From: Pseudoscleropodium purum
Taxonomy: Eukaryota; Streptophyta; Bryopsida; Hypnales; Brachytheciaceae
Assembly: GCA_963969395.1 (NCBI GenBank)
Contig: OZ017797.1
Span: 36,642,001-36,706,000, forward strand
DNA: 64,000 nt
Direction of reading: 5' to 3'
This document shows positions 23,679-36,165 of this stretch, piece after piece. The notes below the pieces were generated by a model that saw only the letters and a list, made by a program, of their open reading frames with translations, was not told the DNA's origin and did no database searches. How positions within the stretch are numbered: the stretch's first letter is position 1; every line of letters begins with the position of its first letter. A program made the translations under genes and the position numbers.

Positions 23679-26139
23679 TCAGCTCACAAGAAGAACTTTA
23701 CCCCCTCTTGCGTCTCTCTCAGATTCAACAATAGCCGCTCTAAAATCCTCCAAATCAAATTTCTTTCCCGAATTGGGAACCAACACCCCTGCTTCAAGAT
23801 ACTTCATAACATCCCTCATGACTTTTTCCTTGTTATTCCCCCTCTCAAGCCACCTAGTTAGCCGGTAGTACTTGATTTCAACATTGCGCATCAGATCCAA
23901 CTTACTTACGGTGACATCCCAGCCTCCAAGCGTGCCATACACAAAAACTTTCCCTCCATCTTGCACGCTGGCCGTTACATCCTGCAAGCATACGAGCATA
24001 AATCCCATCAACAATTTATGCAAGTCACGAACGGTACTAGCCACTTGACCACCAGAACCTTGATGCTCAGCAGCCATTTGATATTCTAAACCTTAAGGAC
24101 ACTGCTAAATTTGAGATACTGTACTTTTGTTCGTTTTGAACACTATATTAGACTAACAAAAGGATTACTAAACTGTTCAAACTTGTACGCATGTGAGACG
24201 TTTTGCCCAACTTACAGCCACATGTTTGATTTTGCAATGAAACTCTGGTAACTCTGGTGTTCAGAAGGAAAACGCACACAAGGAAATACACCTAGAGGAG
24301 TCCTTTAGTGGTAAAGAAAAGAGAAATAGGTGTAAATTCCAACCAGTGATAGAATTAGTGAGGGAACATTTTGGAACTTTAGCTTGTATTCTTGACGCCA
24401 TTTCCAGCAAACAAAATACCGTATCTCATTTTGACACTGAAGGGAAGGTGAGATTCTCAAAAGGAACCTTAGTAAGCATGCCTCCTACAGCATCAATGGC
24501 AGCATAGGCTCCTGCTCCCTTCGTGATTTGCTTCACTCTCTTCACAACGTCTGGCAAATCGAATAAATCAAACCAAGCACATCAATCAACTTATGAAATG
24601 AAACAGAAGCTGATCCCGGTTCCTCAAACCTGAATGAAGAGCGCCCATTACAAATATTAGATTTAATAGGTGGTCAAATACCTTCAGTGCTGGAGTTAAT
24701 AACCTCATCGGCTCCGATCGCCTTCAATTCTTCAACATACTCGTCCCTTCGCACTACATTGATGGTCTTGATTTTCCAGTGTTTGCATATCTGAATCACT
24801 TGTCTGCAATTCATGCATACCATTCTTTGGCCATTAAAGCATCACCCCTCGTCTATTTGCAAATGCTAAGATACTGTACAAGGAAATTATGATGCCTGCT
24901 TACGCTACAGCCTCTCAAATGCAACCAAGTGCATTTATGCTTACATCATATTTAATGTTTTACATCCCTCAACCTTGCATCTTTATATGAAGAATGGGAG
25001 AACGGGAATCATGGCCATTCCATGGTGTCACAAGCCTCCCTAAACAAGCCCAACATTATGTGACAACAAGTTCCTTCCCACCATCTTGCTCCGCACAGAA
25101 TGGTGCAAAATATCACAACAGGTCATCACTTGAAAGCCAAATTCAATGTCAAAATTGTCACTGAAAGTATTGATTAGAAGTAGCATTACCGGCCAATTGT
25201 GGATGCTGCTGCAGTCTGGATTAAATATTCTCCTTCAGGAACATCAACATCCGAAAGAAGTCCATACGCAGTCCAAGGGTTGATGAGATATTGGGCGGCC
25301 GTTTCGTCGGAGAGAGTGTTGGGCACTGCAACCACGTCTTCCTCCGCTACTTCGACGTAGTCCTGCCAAGCACCTTCCCCTTTTCCCAGGTAGTACTTCC
25401 AGTACAAGATCGGCACCACTCGCTGGTCTACCTTGAATTGGGTTACGCCTTCTCCGACCTAAAGAAACAACAAAAAACCAAAAGACTAGTGAATTTCAGC
25501 CCCTGAGGACGGGATTTGAAAGAAAATCAGGATAAGTGGCCAATACAACATACAACAGTGAAAATCTGAGAGAAAAACTGAGGGTTCACGACGCCATGGC
25601 AACAATGGCAACAATGACTGAATTCCTGTCATGAAAATGGAAAGAATTAGGGCTTAAGCATCGAAATACTCTATCCTGACATCAAAGCCCTGGAATCTCT
25701 CAGCGGCACACGGATTTCAAGGACGCATGACGATAGAATTGAATGGCCTGGTTCCTCAAAGATGTGACCGCAGCCTTCTGAGACACAAACATAAACGGCA
25801 GACTAAGCTGAATTCCAGCTCTGGAACCTCTGCATCCAGGGACACACGGGTTTCAAGGAAGCCTGACGATGGAATTGAATTGCCTGGTACCTCAAAGATG
25901 CGTCCGCAGCCTTCGGAGCCGATGACAGGCCGGTGCGCATCGAGGAAGCTCTGCAGCTTGTGGTATCGGATGTTGGTGAGGTCGTTGGGATTGACAGCGC
26001 GCGTGGTGAGGCAAATGATCACCATGCCTGGGGAGGCGCGAGGGATGGGTCGATGAACCAAATCCAAGGACGACTCGCAACAGTCGATTTTTCCTGTTGG
26101 GAATCTTGTTTGCACCACCGCCCGGTTGCTGCGACTCAT
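23679..26139 (-). CDS. MDR-superfamily NADPH-dependent oxidoreductase (enoyl reductase/quinone oxidoreductase-like)
   Basis: Five exons join with GT/AG borders and closed phases: 26139-25891, 25458-25190, 24803-24682, 24550-24468 and 23981-23679, giving 341 residues, the usual size for this superfamily. Residues 1-130 form the GroES-like catalytic domain (AVNPNDL, GSEGCGRIFE). INPWTAYGLL is at 142-151. The Rossmann cofactor segment, TAAASTIGRQVIQ, is at 165-177. VVRR at 189-192 supplies the basic pair expected for NADPH. KVFVYGTLGG lies in the C-terminal third. Zinc-ligand motifs of alcohol dehydrogenases are absent, so a zinc-independent reductase of an unsaturated carbonyl or acyl substrate is likely; the substrate is unknown. 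No targeting peptide is obvious. Start: ATG at 26139, with a telo-box about 70 bases upstream. Intron 1 contains a degenerate duplicate of the end of exon 1. Confidence 0.9.
25687..25923. repeat. Local duplication of the exon 1/intron 1 border of the MDR gene
   Basis: About 100 bases at 25817-25923, spanning the end of exon 1 and its splice donor, are repeated in diverged form at 25687-25785 inside intron 1. Both copies contain TTGAATTGCCTGG-like and CCTCAAAGATG sequences. In the duplicate the donor GT of the minus strand has become GA (TTTGAGGAACC instead of TTTGAGGTACC), so the copy should not be used as an exon end. Confidence 0.8.
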
Positions 26140-26207
26140 TTTCTCGCAAACAGGACGGGACTCGCTCCAGTCGAATTCTTCTCGAATGAGAGGAGAATAT
26201 GCGCCCT

Positions 26208-26216
26208 AAACCCTAA
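26208..26216. promoter_or_regulatory. Telo-box (AAACCCTAA) upstream of the MDR gene
   Basis: CCCTAAACCCTAAA at 26204-26217 contains the plant telo-box core. It lies about 70 bases before the start codon of the minus-strand MDR gene, a typical position close to the transcription start of plant genes. Its role here is inferred from position only. Confidence 0.5.
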
Positions 26217-26219
26217 ACT

Positions 26220-26980
26220 CTCAGAAATCTATACGGAATCTGCAACGACCTTCTATGAGTACGCATGAGCAAGAAACTGACGAGCAAGCAAACCATCTAC
26301 AGGAAACCAACTGAAGCTTGTATTCGAACAGAAATTGATTGCAAATGTCCCTATTCCAAATAGAAAATGTACTTTTCATATAGCTCTTTCTAATTTATTC
26401 TGGGTACTATCCTCACATATTGAAAAACTCAAAAACCTGTAGAGATTTTCTTGCTCTACTGCACTGTATGTATTTCGGACGCCATTTTCCCATAACAGTC
26501 TATTAGACACGAGGAACTCAGTCAAGGGAATGTGTGCACCGAACATTCTTCCGTTGCTCCAACACGAACAACCCTCTCCGACGTCACACGCCGTCGTATG
26601 GACAAATTTGAAATTTATTAACACTCTCATAACTCGACGTGTGAAAGTCCAATTAGATGTACACAAAACAAGACAGATCTAGAGGATCTATAAGGAATGT
26701 GCAATCACAGAGTGTCTCCTCCATAGAGTGGATTGGGTGCATCTACATCGAATTCTCCCTTGAGAGAGGGCACAAAATTATTTGTGTCAGTGCAAATTTA
26801 GTCATACTGAAGATTTGTTTATTCTTTGTAGAAATGAGCGTAATACAATAATATTTCAGTGTGTACTTATTAAAATATATTGCAAAAAATGTGACTTCGG
26901 TAAACTCGTGTACTGGTAGAACAAAGGAAAATAGTTCTCGCTGGACAATTTGCGTATCAGAACTTTATACATTTTAAAAG
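26220..26980. other. Upstream region of the MDR gene, no gene seen
   Basis: Mixed-composition DNA that should include the MDR promoter. No clear open frame was found. Confidence 0.45.
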
Positions 26981-26987
26981 TCATTGC

Positions 26988-28001
26988 TTAGTCTCTTCCC
27001 CTTGGGATAGAGTCAATGTCAGCCTGCAAGCAACAGAAAAGCAACCAAAACAAAGTCACAAACGACAACCCAAAGGAAACCAGGTTCAATAAGAGAGCTG
27101 AGCAGGTTAGGAACAGCAGCAGCAAAAACAAACACAAAACTCCCGTTCGTTCTGTCACCCTCTGCACTCTAGCCACCACTCGTGCGAATTACAGCTTTCA
27201 CGGATTCTCTGGTTCATGCCTGCAAAGTTTCCGCACTTTTGCCATTTTCACCAGACTCTACATGACAATTACTTAATATTGAAATTGAAACGTGAACTGC
27301 GTGGGCATGCAATTGATTCCCTCGTAAAATGCCTTCGATTACCTCAATGCCAAGCACTGCGGGTATTCTTCAAAGTTAGGAAACTGTCCCACAGGAAGTG
27401 GCGCACATGGCATGACATTTATACGCATAACAGAAGAAACTCAAAACAATTGTCAAGAATTATGATTTACGACATGTATGACAATGGCAGCACATGCACA
27501 TCCAACTTACACATGAACAAAAGGTCCTAATAATTGCAACAACTGATCAACACATGAAACCACAACAGAGCTAAACCACATACACATACATAAAAACATT
27601 ACATTAAATTGATTGATTCGACAATGCGCCTGCTCGGTACAAATCCCCATTCGGAGTTCATTCAAAATCCCAATCCATCTCTCCATTGATCAATGACTCT
27701 TACGATCAACTCCTCAGTTGATCACTTCAACTGGTCACACATATATTGGTCCCTAAACGAGCGCAATTTTTCAGTTGCGTTAACAAAAGATCGAGTTTGA
27801 GCAGGATACTAAAACATTCAATCGTTGGCAATGAGTTATTGCCAATGGATCTTGGGCAATGAGATGTTACCTTTCGAAGTCCTCTTTCTCAAACTCTCGT
27901 GCTGGAAAATAATACGACCCCTTCGCTGCAGCGTTGCAGCAGGAGTTTTCCTTTTCTGTGTCCAATAAGGCAGACAATTTCAGCAATGTGCGGGTGCCCA
28001 T
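26988..28001 (-). other. Downstream flank of the TauE/SafE gene with a short ORF and exon-like pieces
   Basis: An ATG at 28001, 18 bases after the TauE/SafE stop codon, opens a 43-codon frame (LSALLDTEKENSCC, FPAREFEKEDFE) that runs to a good donor, GTAACA, with exon end 27871. Downstream pieces with splice-like borders are 27383-27343 (FPNFEEYPQCLAL) and a terminal piece at 27023-26988 that ends in TAA after SIPRGRD. Whether these form a separate small gene, a spliced 3' untranslated region of the TauE/SafE transcript, or chance cannot be decided. Confidence 0.25.
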
Positions 28002-28019
28002 GGATGCCTTCTTCTCTGT

Positions 28020-31000
28020 TTAGCCACAGGGTGTGTGGAAGCCCATGTAGGCCCCTTCCTCATACTGTCTGTAGACGTCCATGCTTCCGAATCCGGCCAT
28101 CATGATCGCACTGATGCCCATGACGATGGCGACGGAGAAGACGATGATGGACGTGCGTCCGTACTTGGCGATGGCGTGGTGCACCACGCTCAGACCCACC
28201 AGCGATGCCACGAAGCAGAGAATGGCGAAGAAGATGGCGAAGTCCATGGGAAGGCGACCCAGTAGCCAAAACTCCAACACAGAGAGTGACGAAGAGAAGA
28301 ACACCATGAAGGCGGTGGTGGCGGCAGTCACCTGAAAGGAAAAAGGACAGGAAAATTCATAGTTTCTTCATACGGTGTCCCCAAAATGCATAAGAAGAGA
28401 ATCGAGAATCCTCTATGAAACTTCCAGCAAGATCCAACAAAAAAACTAGGCAATTTAATAGGAACAATGCTCAATTGCTTAGTTGGATGTAATTAGGTGT
28501 AGTTACCTTATGGAACAGAACCTTGAAGGTTTAAGAGGAGTTTAATCTCATATATATATATTCCTTCCATGGGTTGAGAATTTGTTCGCAGAAAACAGGG
28601 AAATATAACTTCTCAAGGGGCGAGCAAGGAACAAAAAGTATTAATCCTGACGGAAGAAAAGAAGCCGAGAATAAGCAAAGTTACCTGCGGGTGCATTCCA
28701 GTTTCCATGAGGAGAGGATTCATGATCATACCACCACCAATCCCTAACATGCCGCCCAAGAGGCCTGCCGCCATGGCCATTGCTGGGAAAACGGTCAATG
28801 CGCGACCCCTGCTTACTTCTCCTGCCTCCTGTTCATGCCCACATTAGACCTCATCAGCCTAATTCACTGCTTGCAATGGGGAAAAAAGGCAACAATTTCA
28901 TGGGCCAAGAGGTATCTATAATGGTATGAGAAATCGAATACGGAGTAGGAGTTTTCAAGTGTCAAATTGCAGGCAAGCGTAGAAAAACCAGTGAACTACA
29001 AGATAACAAGGACACCGGGTAGAGATGACTATTAAATACTCAATGGATTTTTATACGGAGTTTTCTAGGCAATGTGCAGAGTTTCGAATCTTGTATCCTC
29101 CTCGAACTATGTTTGCACTACTTAGTGTTTGCACTACTTCAGGATTATCTCTTTTGTCAACAAACATGCTTATCGTAAAGAACTCTGAGAAACTTTCTTT
29201 TGCATTCTGCGTGGGGTTCCTTACATGAATCGCATTCTGAAGAGTGATATTGGGTAACAGAGGATGATAGTTACGCTTCATGAAACGCAATGCATGTCGG
29301 GTTTCTTTCCATAAACTTCTTAGAGTTTCTTACGCGGGGAAAGAAAATAGAACTTGGTACATCACGGAAACAAATACACGCTCCGCAAGCTACTGCTGAC
29401 ATCGTCACATGCGCTTGTTTCCATGAAGCACCTTGCCCAAGTTGTTTACCCTAAAGCTAGATTGACTTTCGATTGTGGTTGGCAGCTGAGAGTAGACTAA
29501 TTTCAAGCACAAAAATCTCTCACCTGTTCTTCTGAAGAACATCTCGTAGGATGCCGGAGAGCCGCCCACACCGTAACAAGTATCGACAACGGAATTTGGC
29601 TTCCTGTCAGCGCCCAGTATCCAAAACCACAGCTCTCCAAAGGCAAAACTCCCTGAGATTGAAACAAACTTCACTCAGAAACCTTAAAATAAGGAACAAC
29701 CACAATATTCTTGAAGAACTCAGATTGTGAAGGATTTTCAGATCCAATATTCTAGGGAGTTCCTTTGCATTCATTGAACAACGAAAATTGACTGGAAGTC
29801 AAGGATCAAGGCTTCAATTCTTGGATTGAAAGGTACCATACTCCATCTATGCTCTGGAATTATGACAGAATTACAAAGTGCCCTAAAACGGAGAATCCAA
29901 AACAGAACTTCACCTCCGTGGTTTTGCTGCCTCTGAGAAGTTGTATCACAAAGAAGGCCAGCCACACAAGTCCCAGACAGAAAATCTTGCCAAAGTGGCA
30001 CCCTGCTTCCTCCTCAGAACAATTGTTCACCGGAGCCAGCAATGGCGAAAGCAAATCCTCAGAGGAGTTCTTCCTATGTCGGTCCAACCCTAATGGTTCC
30101 TCCGCTTCGACCTTCGCTTCCTCAGCTGCATGATGACCAAACTAGCTCTGTCAACAAACTTGCCAAAATCACAGCCCTAAACAAACTTCAATGGATTGAT
30201 TGATTGGGGGTGACAGAGCTCGCCCCATCTGAATCATGTTTCAACCCTCTAATAGGGGCTAGTACTTTGGAGACAGACGAATCACGTTGATCACAAATTG
30301 GTAACAATTGGGCAAAAATTGCGGAGCAAGAATTCCAAACTTTGACTGGATTACTAGTTTTCCAAGTAGCCACTTCCAATGATTAGCGAGTTCTCATAGT
30401 TGAACAAACCTTGCAACAAGTAGAGCCATCAATTTCCAACAACTCTTCCCTGAGAAATTGTCATCCATGTGAACAACCTAAAAAACTCAATTAAATGCTT
30501 AATAATTGGAGATTTTCATGATTCCAAAAGCGACGACACGACCTCTTCTCTATTAAAAAATTTGGTTTCAAAGTACAGTACCCTCCTGGTGCTCTTCTTG
30601 TTCCAGTGTTGGACGATTGTGCCTCCTAATCTAGTCAGAGCATCACGATGCATTCTTTCAATTCTTGAGGGCTACAGAGAACTGAAAACAGTGTTGCATC
30701 CAATTATAGCAAGAAGCATTACATTTCATGGAAAGAACAGCAAAATTTCGCAGGGCAAATTTCTTGACTAGTCAGGCAACCACTATTCATTCTTTTAATT
30801 CTTCAGGGCTCCTGAGAACTCCAAACAGTGCTGCAACAATTGTAGCAAAACATTGTATGTCATGGAAAAAAACAGCAGAGTTTCGCCCCAAACCTTACCT
30901 TCTATAGCCATGACTCGACTCCTCTTGACGTCTCCTTCGTCGCCTCTCTCCATTCCATCCCCACTCTCACTACTCCCATTCACAGCCACCATCTGCGACT

Positions 31001-31625
31001 CCACCGTCCACCGATTCACCCCATTCGTAAAGCTCCGATACGTGATATACCCCAGAATCACCGCCAACTGCGCAATAATCAACCACCCTGGAAACATGAC
31101 ATTGCAAATCACACCAATGCTAATCCCCAAGAGCATGTTGGGTTGCAGCAGCAGCGCCACATCATAGTTGATCACAGGCTTGTGCGGGAACAGCGGGTGT
31201 TGCTGCGGCAGGTTCCAGATCAAGTTGGCAAAGGAGCCGCCGAGGATGACGAAGTTGGAGAGGGCAGCGGAGGTTTTGGGGTCGAAGCGGAGGAGGAGGT
31301 TGAAGATGGGGATGAACAAACCCCCACCGCCGATGCCGCCTGCGCTGCAGATGGATGCGCCAATGAACAGAAGGATCACCGCGGAGATGACTTGCCAGTT
31401 GGGGCGAAGCTCAGGCCATTCGTGCTGTTTTACGTCGTCGGCCACACCGCGGAAGGCATACAACTTGAGATTTTCTAGAGCTTGCAGGGATTTGGAGGTG
31501 AAGTAACTTAATTTTGTCACTGCGGGCTTGGTAACGGGTTCATCAGCTTGTGTTGCGTGGGCTGTGATTGCAATTGCGAAGAGGACGAGAGATGCGAGAA
31601 GCCACGCGCGCCGCAACTGAAACAT
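28020..31625 (-). CDS. Sulfite exporter TauE/SafE family membrane protein
   Basis: Five exons join cleanly: 31625-30899, 30125-29914, 29652-29524, 28828-28685 and 28331-28020, giving 507 residues, close to plant family members. Residues 1-26 form a signal peptide (WLLASLVLFAIAITAHA). The family shows two related halves of membrane helices, each opening with a glycine-rich signature: GGIGGGGLFIP at 96-106 and GGMLGIGGGMIMNP at 381-394. A polar, acidic cytosolic loop separates them (about 205-290). The C-terminal helices (SIIVFSVAIVMGISAI) precede the terminal YMGFHTPCG. Bacterial relatives export sulfur-containing anions; the plant substrate and membrane are not established. Start: ATG at 31625, the first in frame with the signal peptide. 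A tandem duplication lies just upstream. Confidence 0.93.
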
Positions 31626-31744
31626 CGTGAAGGTGCACGATTTGTGGTTCAATCTCTTGCGAAATCTGCAGGTCTGGTTATTCTTCAAGCAGCAGAATTC
31701 GGCTTCCTGTGGGGAGATGAAACCTGTGAACGCAATTGACAGAA

Positions 31745-32300
31745 AGCTTTAGTAAGGGCTTCAGGAGCTGAATCACGCGAGTGGAAGTAATGTCACAGTC
31801 ACGGTGATATAATTGGATCAAGCAAGCTCAGAAGAAACGACACTTTTGTTTTTAGAATCTCGGAATTCTTGGCATCCCGGATTCTTGACCACGGATGTTG
31901 AGCACCGAAACGAGTGACGACACTACGTTCGCAAAGTAGAGAGCAATTTCCACCACTCAAAAGCGTTGTACAAGATTGTGACCGGCTTCTATAGACACCC
32001 ACCGCGCGCAGACTAACAGCAATCGAGAAGGGGCTTCAGGAGATTAATCACGTAACTGAAGGTTATGTCACAGTTCTTGGTGATAATTGGATCACCCAAT
32101 CTCACAAGAAAAAATAAAACAAAAAATAAAACAAAAAAAACTTTCCTTTTCGAATCTCAACTTTACCAACTCTCGACCACGAAAACAGCGAAACACCATC
32201 CAGGCGAAATTTCCATCACTCACAGTATAAAACAGCACAGGAACAGAACAACAAGATTGACTTCTGTAAGTACCCCGAAACGCAAACAAAAAAGAAAGCA
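31745..32300. repeat. Tandem duplication of about 280 bp upstream of the TauE/SafE gene
   Basis: The segment from about 31755 (GGGCTTCAGGAGCTGAATCA) recurs at about 32034 (GGGCTTCAGGAGATTAATCA). The shared order of blocks is ATGTCACAG, GGTGATA, AATTGGATCA, GAATCTC, GACCACG, CGAAAC, CAATTTCCA/AAATTTCCA and ACAAGATTG. The offset is about 279 bases. The copies are well diverged. The duplication starts about 120 bases before the start codon, so it probably covers the promoter or 5' untranslated region. Confidence 0.75.
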
Positions 32301-34880
32301 CGGTTACTTACTGCAAGAGTGACGATGCTTGTGCTCGTTGCAGTTGCAGCTAGCAAAACAGACACTATACGCATCAGCACCAAAAGATTTACACCAAACC
32401 TGGCCTCTGCTTTCACATTAAGCGCTCACAACAGCCTTTCAAAAAAGAATTCCTCGCACAACACCGCCTTAGCAAGATATTTGCACTCAACGCTAAACCC
32501 CCAACCACCTTCCACACCCGCAGCATTTCCAGACCAAAATGACGCAGAGCACCACTCACCCAACGAATGAAAATTGCAGCTTAACTGAAGATCATGAATT
32601 CTTATCCTGTAGTACGAATTCAAATACAAAGCTGGTGCAGCTTCTGGCTGATCCGATCATCGAAGATTCTCATGCACGAAGAATGTACACACTTACTGTA
32701 CTCGTACACCTGTGGCCAATGAGCTTTTGATGAATCTCATCACTTTGATTGCAGGACTTTGCGTGATTTTTTTTATTATAATAATTTAGAAAAAATTCGT
32801 GAGTTTCTGAGGCGAAGGAGGCTTCGGATCGGATGAGCTGGAAAACAAGGATACCTACGAACGCAAGCAATCGCAATTGTACACCATTCAAACAAAGCGT
32901 CTGCTTCTGATAGCGCCTGTGGTTCACATGCTGCGCGACTCATCACTGGCAGGGGCCGTCAGTGATTGGGAATATACAGTATATCAAATTTGTAATATAA
33001 CGACGAAATTATAATAACAAAATTTATGAAATCTTTCGCTGATCTAGCGCAGGAGCATCTTTTTGACGACACAGTGATGGTGGTCCGTGGTAGACTGGTA
33101 GGATTGTAGGAAGCCATCTTTAGCCGTGAACAAGGCCAAAATAGAGGATGTCAATCCTACGCAGACTTCCAAATTTAGTACCTTGAATATAGTTTTTAAA
33201 AGAGTGCAGATGAAGCAATTCAATTTGGAGCTACAGAAGTGAAAAGATCCGCTCGCCTTGCTAGAGTCGTGTACTGTACAGTGTACAGTCATTTCCACAA
33301 CATTCCACGTAAACCAGGTGACGAGGCGAGAGGATCTTTACCACATTCCTTACTGGCAAATTGTGAACCCCAAAATTAATTTTATGCACCACTACAGTAA
33401 TGAGTATACCGACTGTCTTTCTTGTAATTGGAATGTTGGCGGATTGCAGGGGATGGAGGTGGGTGGGTGGGTTGACAACCAGGTGCAACATCCATACACG
33501 AGAAACGCCAACCTTAAGTTAAGTGGCGTCCCAGTTGTCAAAAAACAACCCTCACGTGAAGGTCAGATTCAGACATAAATTAAAGTATTTTTTGGACTGT
33601 ATGAATATTAGGAATATATTAGAGTTAATCGGAAAGTGAACCTCAAGGGGTGTCAAAGGAAGGTCTGAGAACAGTACAAAGTCTAAGAGTAGTACAAAAG
33701 AAATGGGGCACTAAACTCCATCAAACCAAGTTTGAGGTGCTTCAAGGAGTTTCATCCTATGTTTTTCTCAAACTCTCCCTTTTGGTCCCTCACTGCACAC
33801 ACTTTATGATTAATTCTATTACAAGTGAAATGTTTTGAATGTTCCAGAAATTTTCCATTCATAATGCCTAATTTTTGAATATTTCTGAAAATCTACATTG
33901 TACATTAAGCCCTGCATGATGGATTTCAAAAAATAAGAAAACTTAGAAGCTACCTAACACAAGAAAACTTGGATGCCAAAATGCCGAAACCTTAACACAA
34001 GTAATTCCATGTGCCAAAACCACCCTATGTGAACAAAAAAGAAAGTATTTAGTATTCAAGTGCTAAACTAGACATTCACATACAATATTTAGAACTTTGA
34101 ATGTTAGCATCAACTATTAGTTTCTTTGAAGTTGTCAATTCTCTCATACCCTAAACTACTACATTAGAAGATATTTGAAGGCAATATCAACCCATTTCAA
34201 GCCTATTCTCTTTCAACAAAAGGGAAAGGCCAGTTGTCAAAATAAATTAAATTAAATTCTTTAAATGCAAAAAAAATTGAAAAAAAAATTAATTTTGTAG
34301 GTGGAAATAACGTCACACTCTCTTGGCCATGTCAAACTACATTGTTGGCTGCATTCATAGCATTTTAGAGGCTAGTACGCTTGCAGTTTGATTTTGGCCT
34401 CAAAAACCATCTAATGACTCCATTCCTATATCCACTCTTGACTAGACTTCCATTACACCATGTCTCCCAAAGTGTCATTCATCGTTCCCATATTGTAACT
34501 ACAAATAGTTGACTATTAATTTATCCAAATTTCAGTTTTAGAACCAAGCTATGTGACAATTTCAATGGCCAAGGGAGTTTCACTTTGAAAAATTCACAAA
34601 AATTTCATCTCTTATTCAAAAATTCTAATTTTTTTCCCTAAAAGTTGACAATTTTCAATTGCTAATACTCAAAAAAGATTCTAGAAAAAGGTGGTGCCAT
34701 CAAAAAAGCATAAGTTTAGCGAAGCCCAAGATCCTTGCGTGCAATGCTCATGTTCTTGAAATTTAACGTAGAATTTTTTCCAACCTTTTCCCTAATAATT
34801 TTGAAACACATGGAATTCAATTTGGACTTGGGAGCCCCACCGTGTGGACCACCCTAGCACATCCTCCTATTAAATTAGGA
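32301..34880. other. Intergenic DNA, no gene seen
   Basis: The first 700 bases are of mixed composition and the rest is AT-rich. Several short frames exist, but none shows splice-supported or family-like coding. Confidence 0.45.
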
Positions 34881-35100
34881 TGTTTGTTTTGTTTTGTTTG
34901 TTACGTTGAGATCTCTTGGACTATGCGTCTCCCGTTTGCATATTTGGTATCATCGGAAAGCCCTTGGTGAGGAGGGGTGCACGGGCTTGGTTTCGTGGCG
35001 TTCTAACCTAAGGCGCGAAAGTTATTGAATTTTGAAGTTTCAAGGAATTAAAAAAATTAGGAAATTATTTTTTTCTTTTGTTTTGATGTGGCAATGGCAC
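34881..35100. repeat. Dispersed repeat family B, copy 1
   Basis: The copy begins in a TTTGTTTTG run, then GTTACGTTGAGATCTCTTGG, then GGAAAGCCCTTGGTGAGGAG, GTGGCGTTCTAACC and GCGAAAGTTATTGAATTTTG, and ends near GGCACGGGGCACACTA. The two other copies lie in tandem at 45721-46150. This copy is the least decayed: the others have T or A at several of its C or G positions. There is no coding capacity. Confidence 0.75.
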
Positions 35101-35229
35101 GGGGCACACTACTGTAGTGAAACTGAATTGACTCAGTCTTCAAAAAACTATCGCCACTCCTCCAAGCGTCAGTCTCTTTTTGCAGTTTGCAGTTGCCTGG
35201 GGGAGTTAGAGGTTTTTGTGCGGTGGTGA

Positions 35230-36165
35230 ACTGAACCCAATGCAAAAGAAGCGAGGGTATAATAATAATAATAAGCTTACAAAGAAGTTTAATAAGTAAA
35301 GTTCGTGACCAGCAGATTCGAGTGGAAAGGAACCATTCAGTACTGTTGTTGCCAATTCTCCGGAGCCAGTGTGGTTCTCCGTTTATTTCTACTCCTGCGA
35401 AACTGTGCTTTAACCGGCCTTAAAGGACGGATGCAGATCACCAAAAGTGTCTTTTCATTTTTCACTGTAGGAACAAAGCCAAGCCAATGCGCCGGCTGCA
35501 CTGCACTGCACCTGTTGAGTGGTCCAATAATCGGAGCATTTGGGGTGCTTTCTTCAAGAGTTTTAAGTTAAAGTAGTCGTGGGCCATGAGTCTCCTGGGA
35601 AAGCTTCACCTGCTGCTTCCCAGATCCACACTTGTGGACGTCCTTTGGGGAACATTCAGTTGATTCGGTGTTCGTGAGACGCACTCATCGGTGGACAGGG
35701 GAGCCCGTTATGAAGAAGTTACGTTAGCCACTCTACTGTCCGGCCTCTCGCCTCGGGTGTTGTGTAATTTTTGTTGCTGTGCAAATGGATTTCCATGTGA
35801 TTAAGAAAAAACATCAAGTAAAAACTACGTTCAGTTAGCCACTCCTTTTGCTGCTCGGTGGTAGGCGGCTGGTAGCATCTAGTTGTTCCTCTGTGCTCAA
35901 GGCCGGTGGAAGTACTGTCCTGTACAATTTTCACCCGCATGGCGACGGGATCTCTTCTCCTCCGTTGCTTTCTTGCAAGCCTGGGGTCCAAGTTCGACGG
36001 TTCAATGCTGGTACTCCGAACTACGTTGTTGACCTGGGACCCGAGAATGTCCTTATACCTTTAAGGACGAGCCGGGCTCCACTGAAATCATCATTTTCTA
36101 ATACCATGGGAATCAATCCGTTTAGAAAAATGGAAAAGTATTCATTGGAAGTCAAACTATTGTAG
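35230..36165 (+). other. GC-richer stretch with an open frame, possible gene relic
   Basis: An open frame at 35848-36165 reads from a non-ATG codon just after an in-frame stop. It contains RRLVASSCSSVLKAGGSTVL and PNYVVDLGPENVLIPL; the first part resembles a plant mitochondrial presequence. A possible acceptor, TTCAGTTAG, lies just before it. No upstream ATG exon or downstream exon could be joined, and the frame runs into repeat C. It may be a fragment of a real gene. Confidence 0.2.

Noticed and set aside
25727..26268. Plus-strand frames over the start of the MDR gene
   Set aside because: They are antisense to exon 1 of a well-supported minus-strand gene.
31143..31506. Long plus-strand frames of 111 and 112 codons
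   Set aside because: They are antisense shadows of exon 1 of the TauE/SafE gene; the charged composition mirrors GC-rich codons on the other strand.
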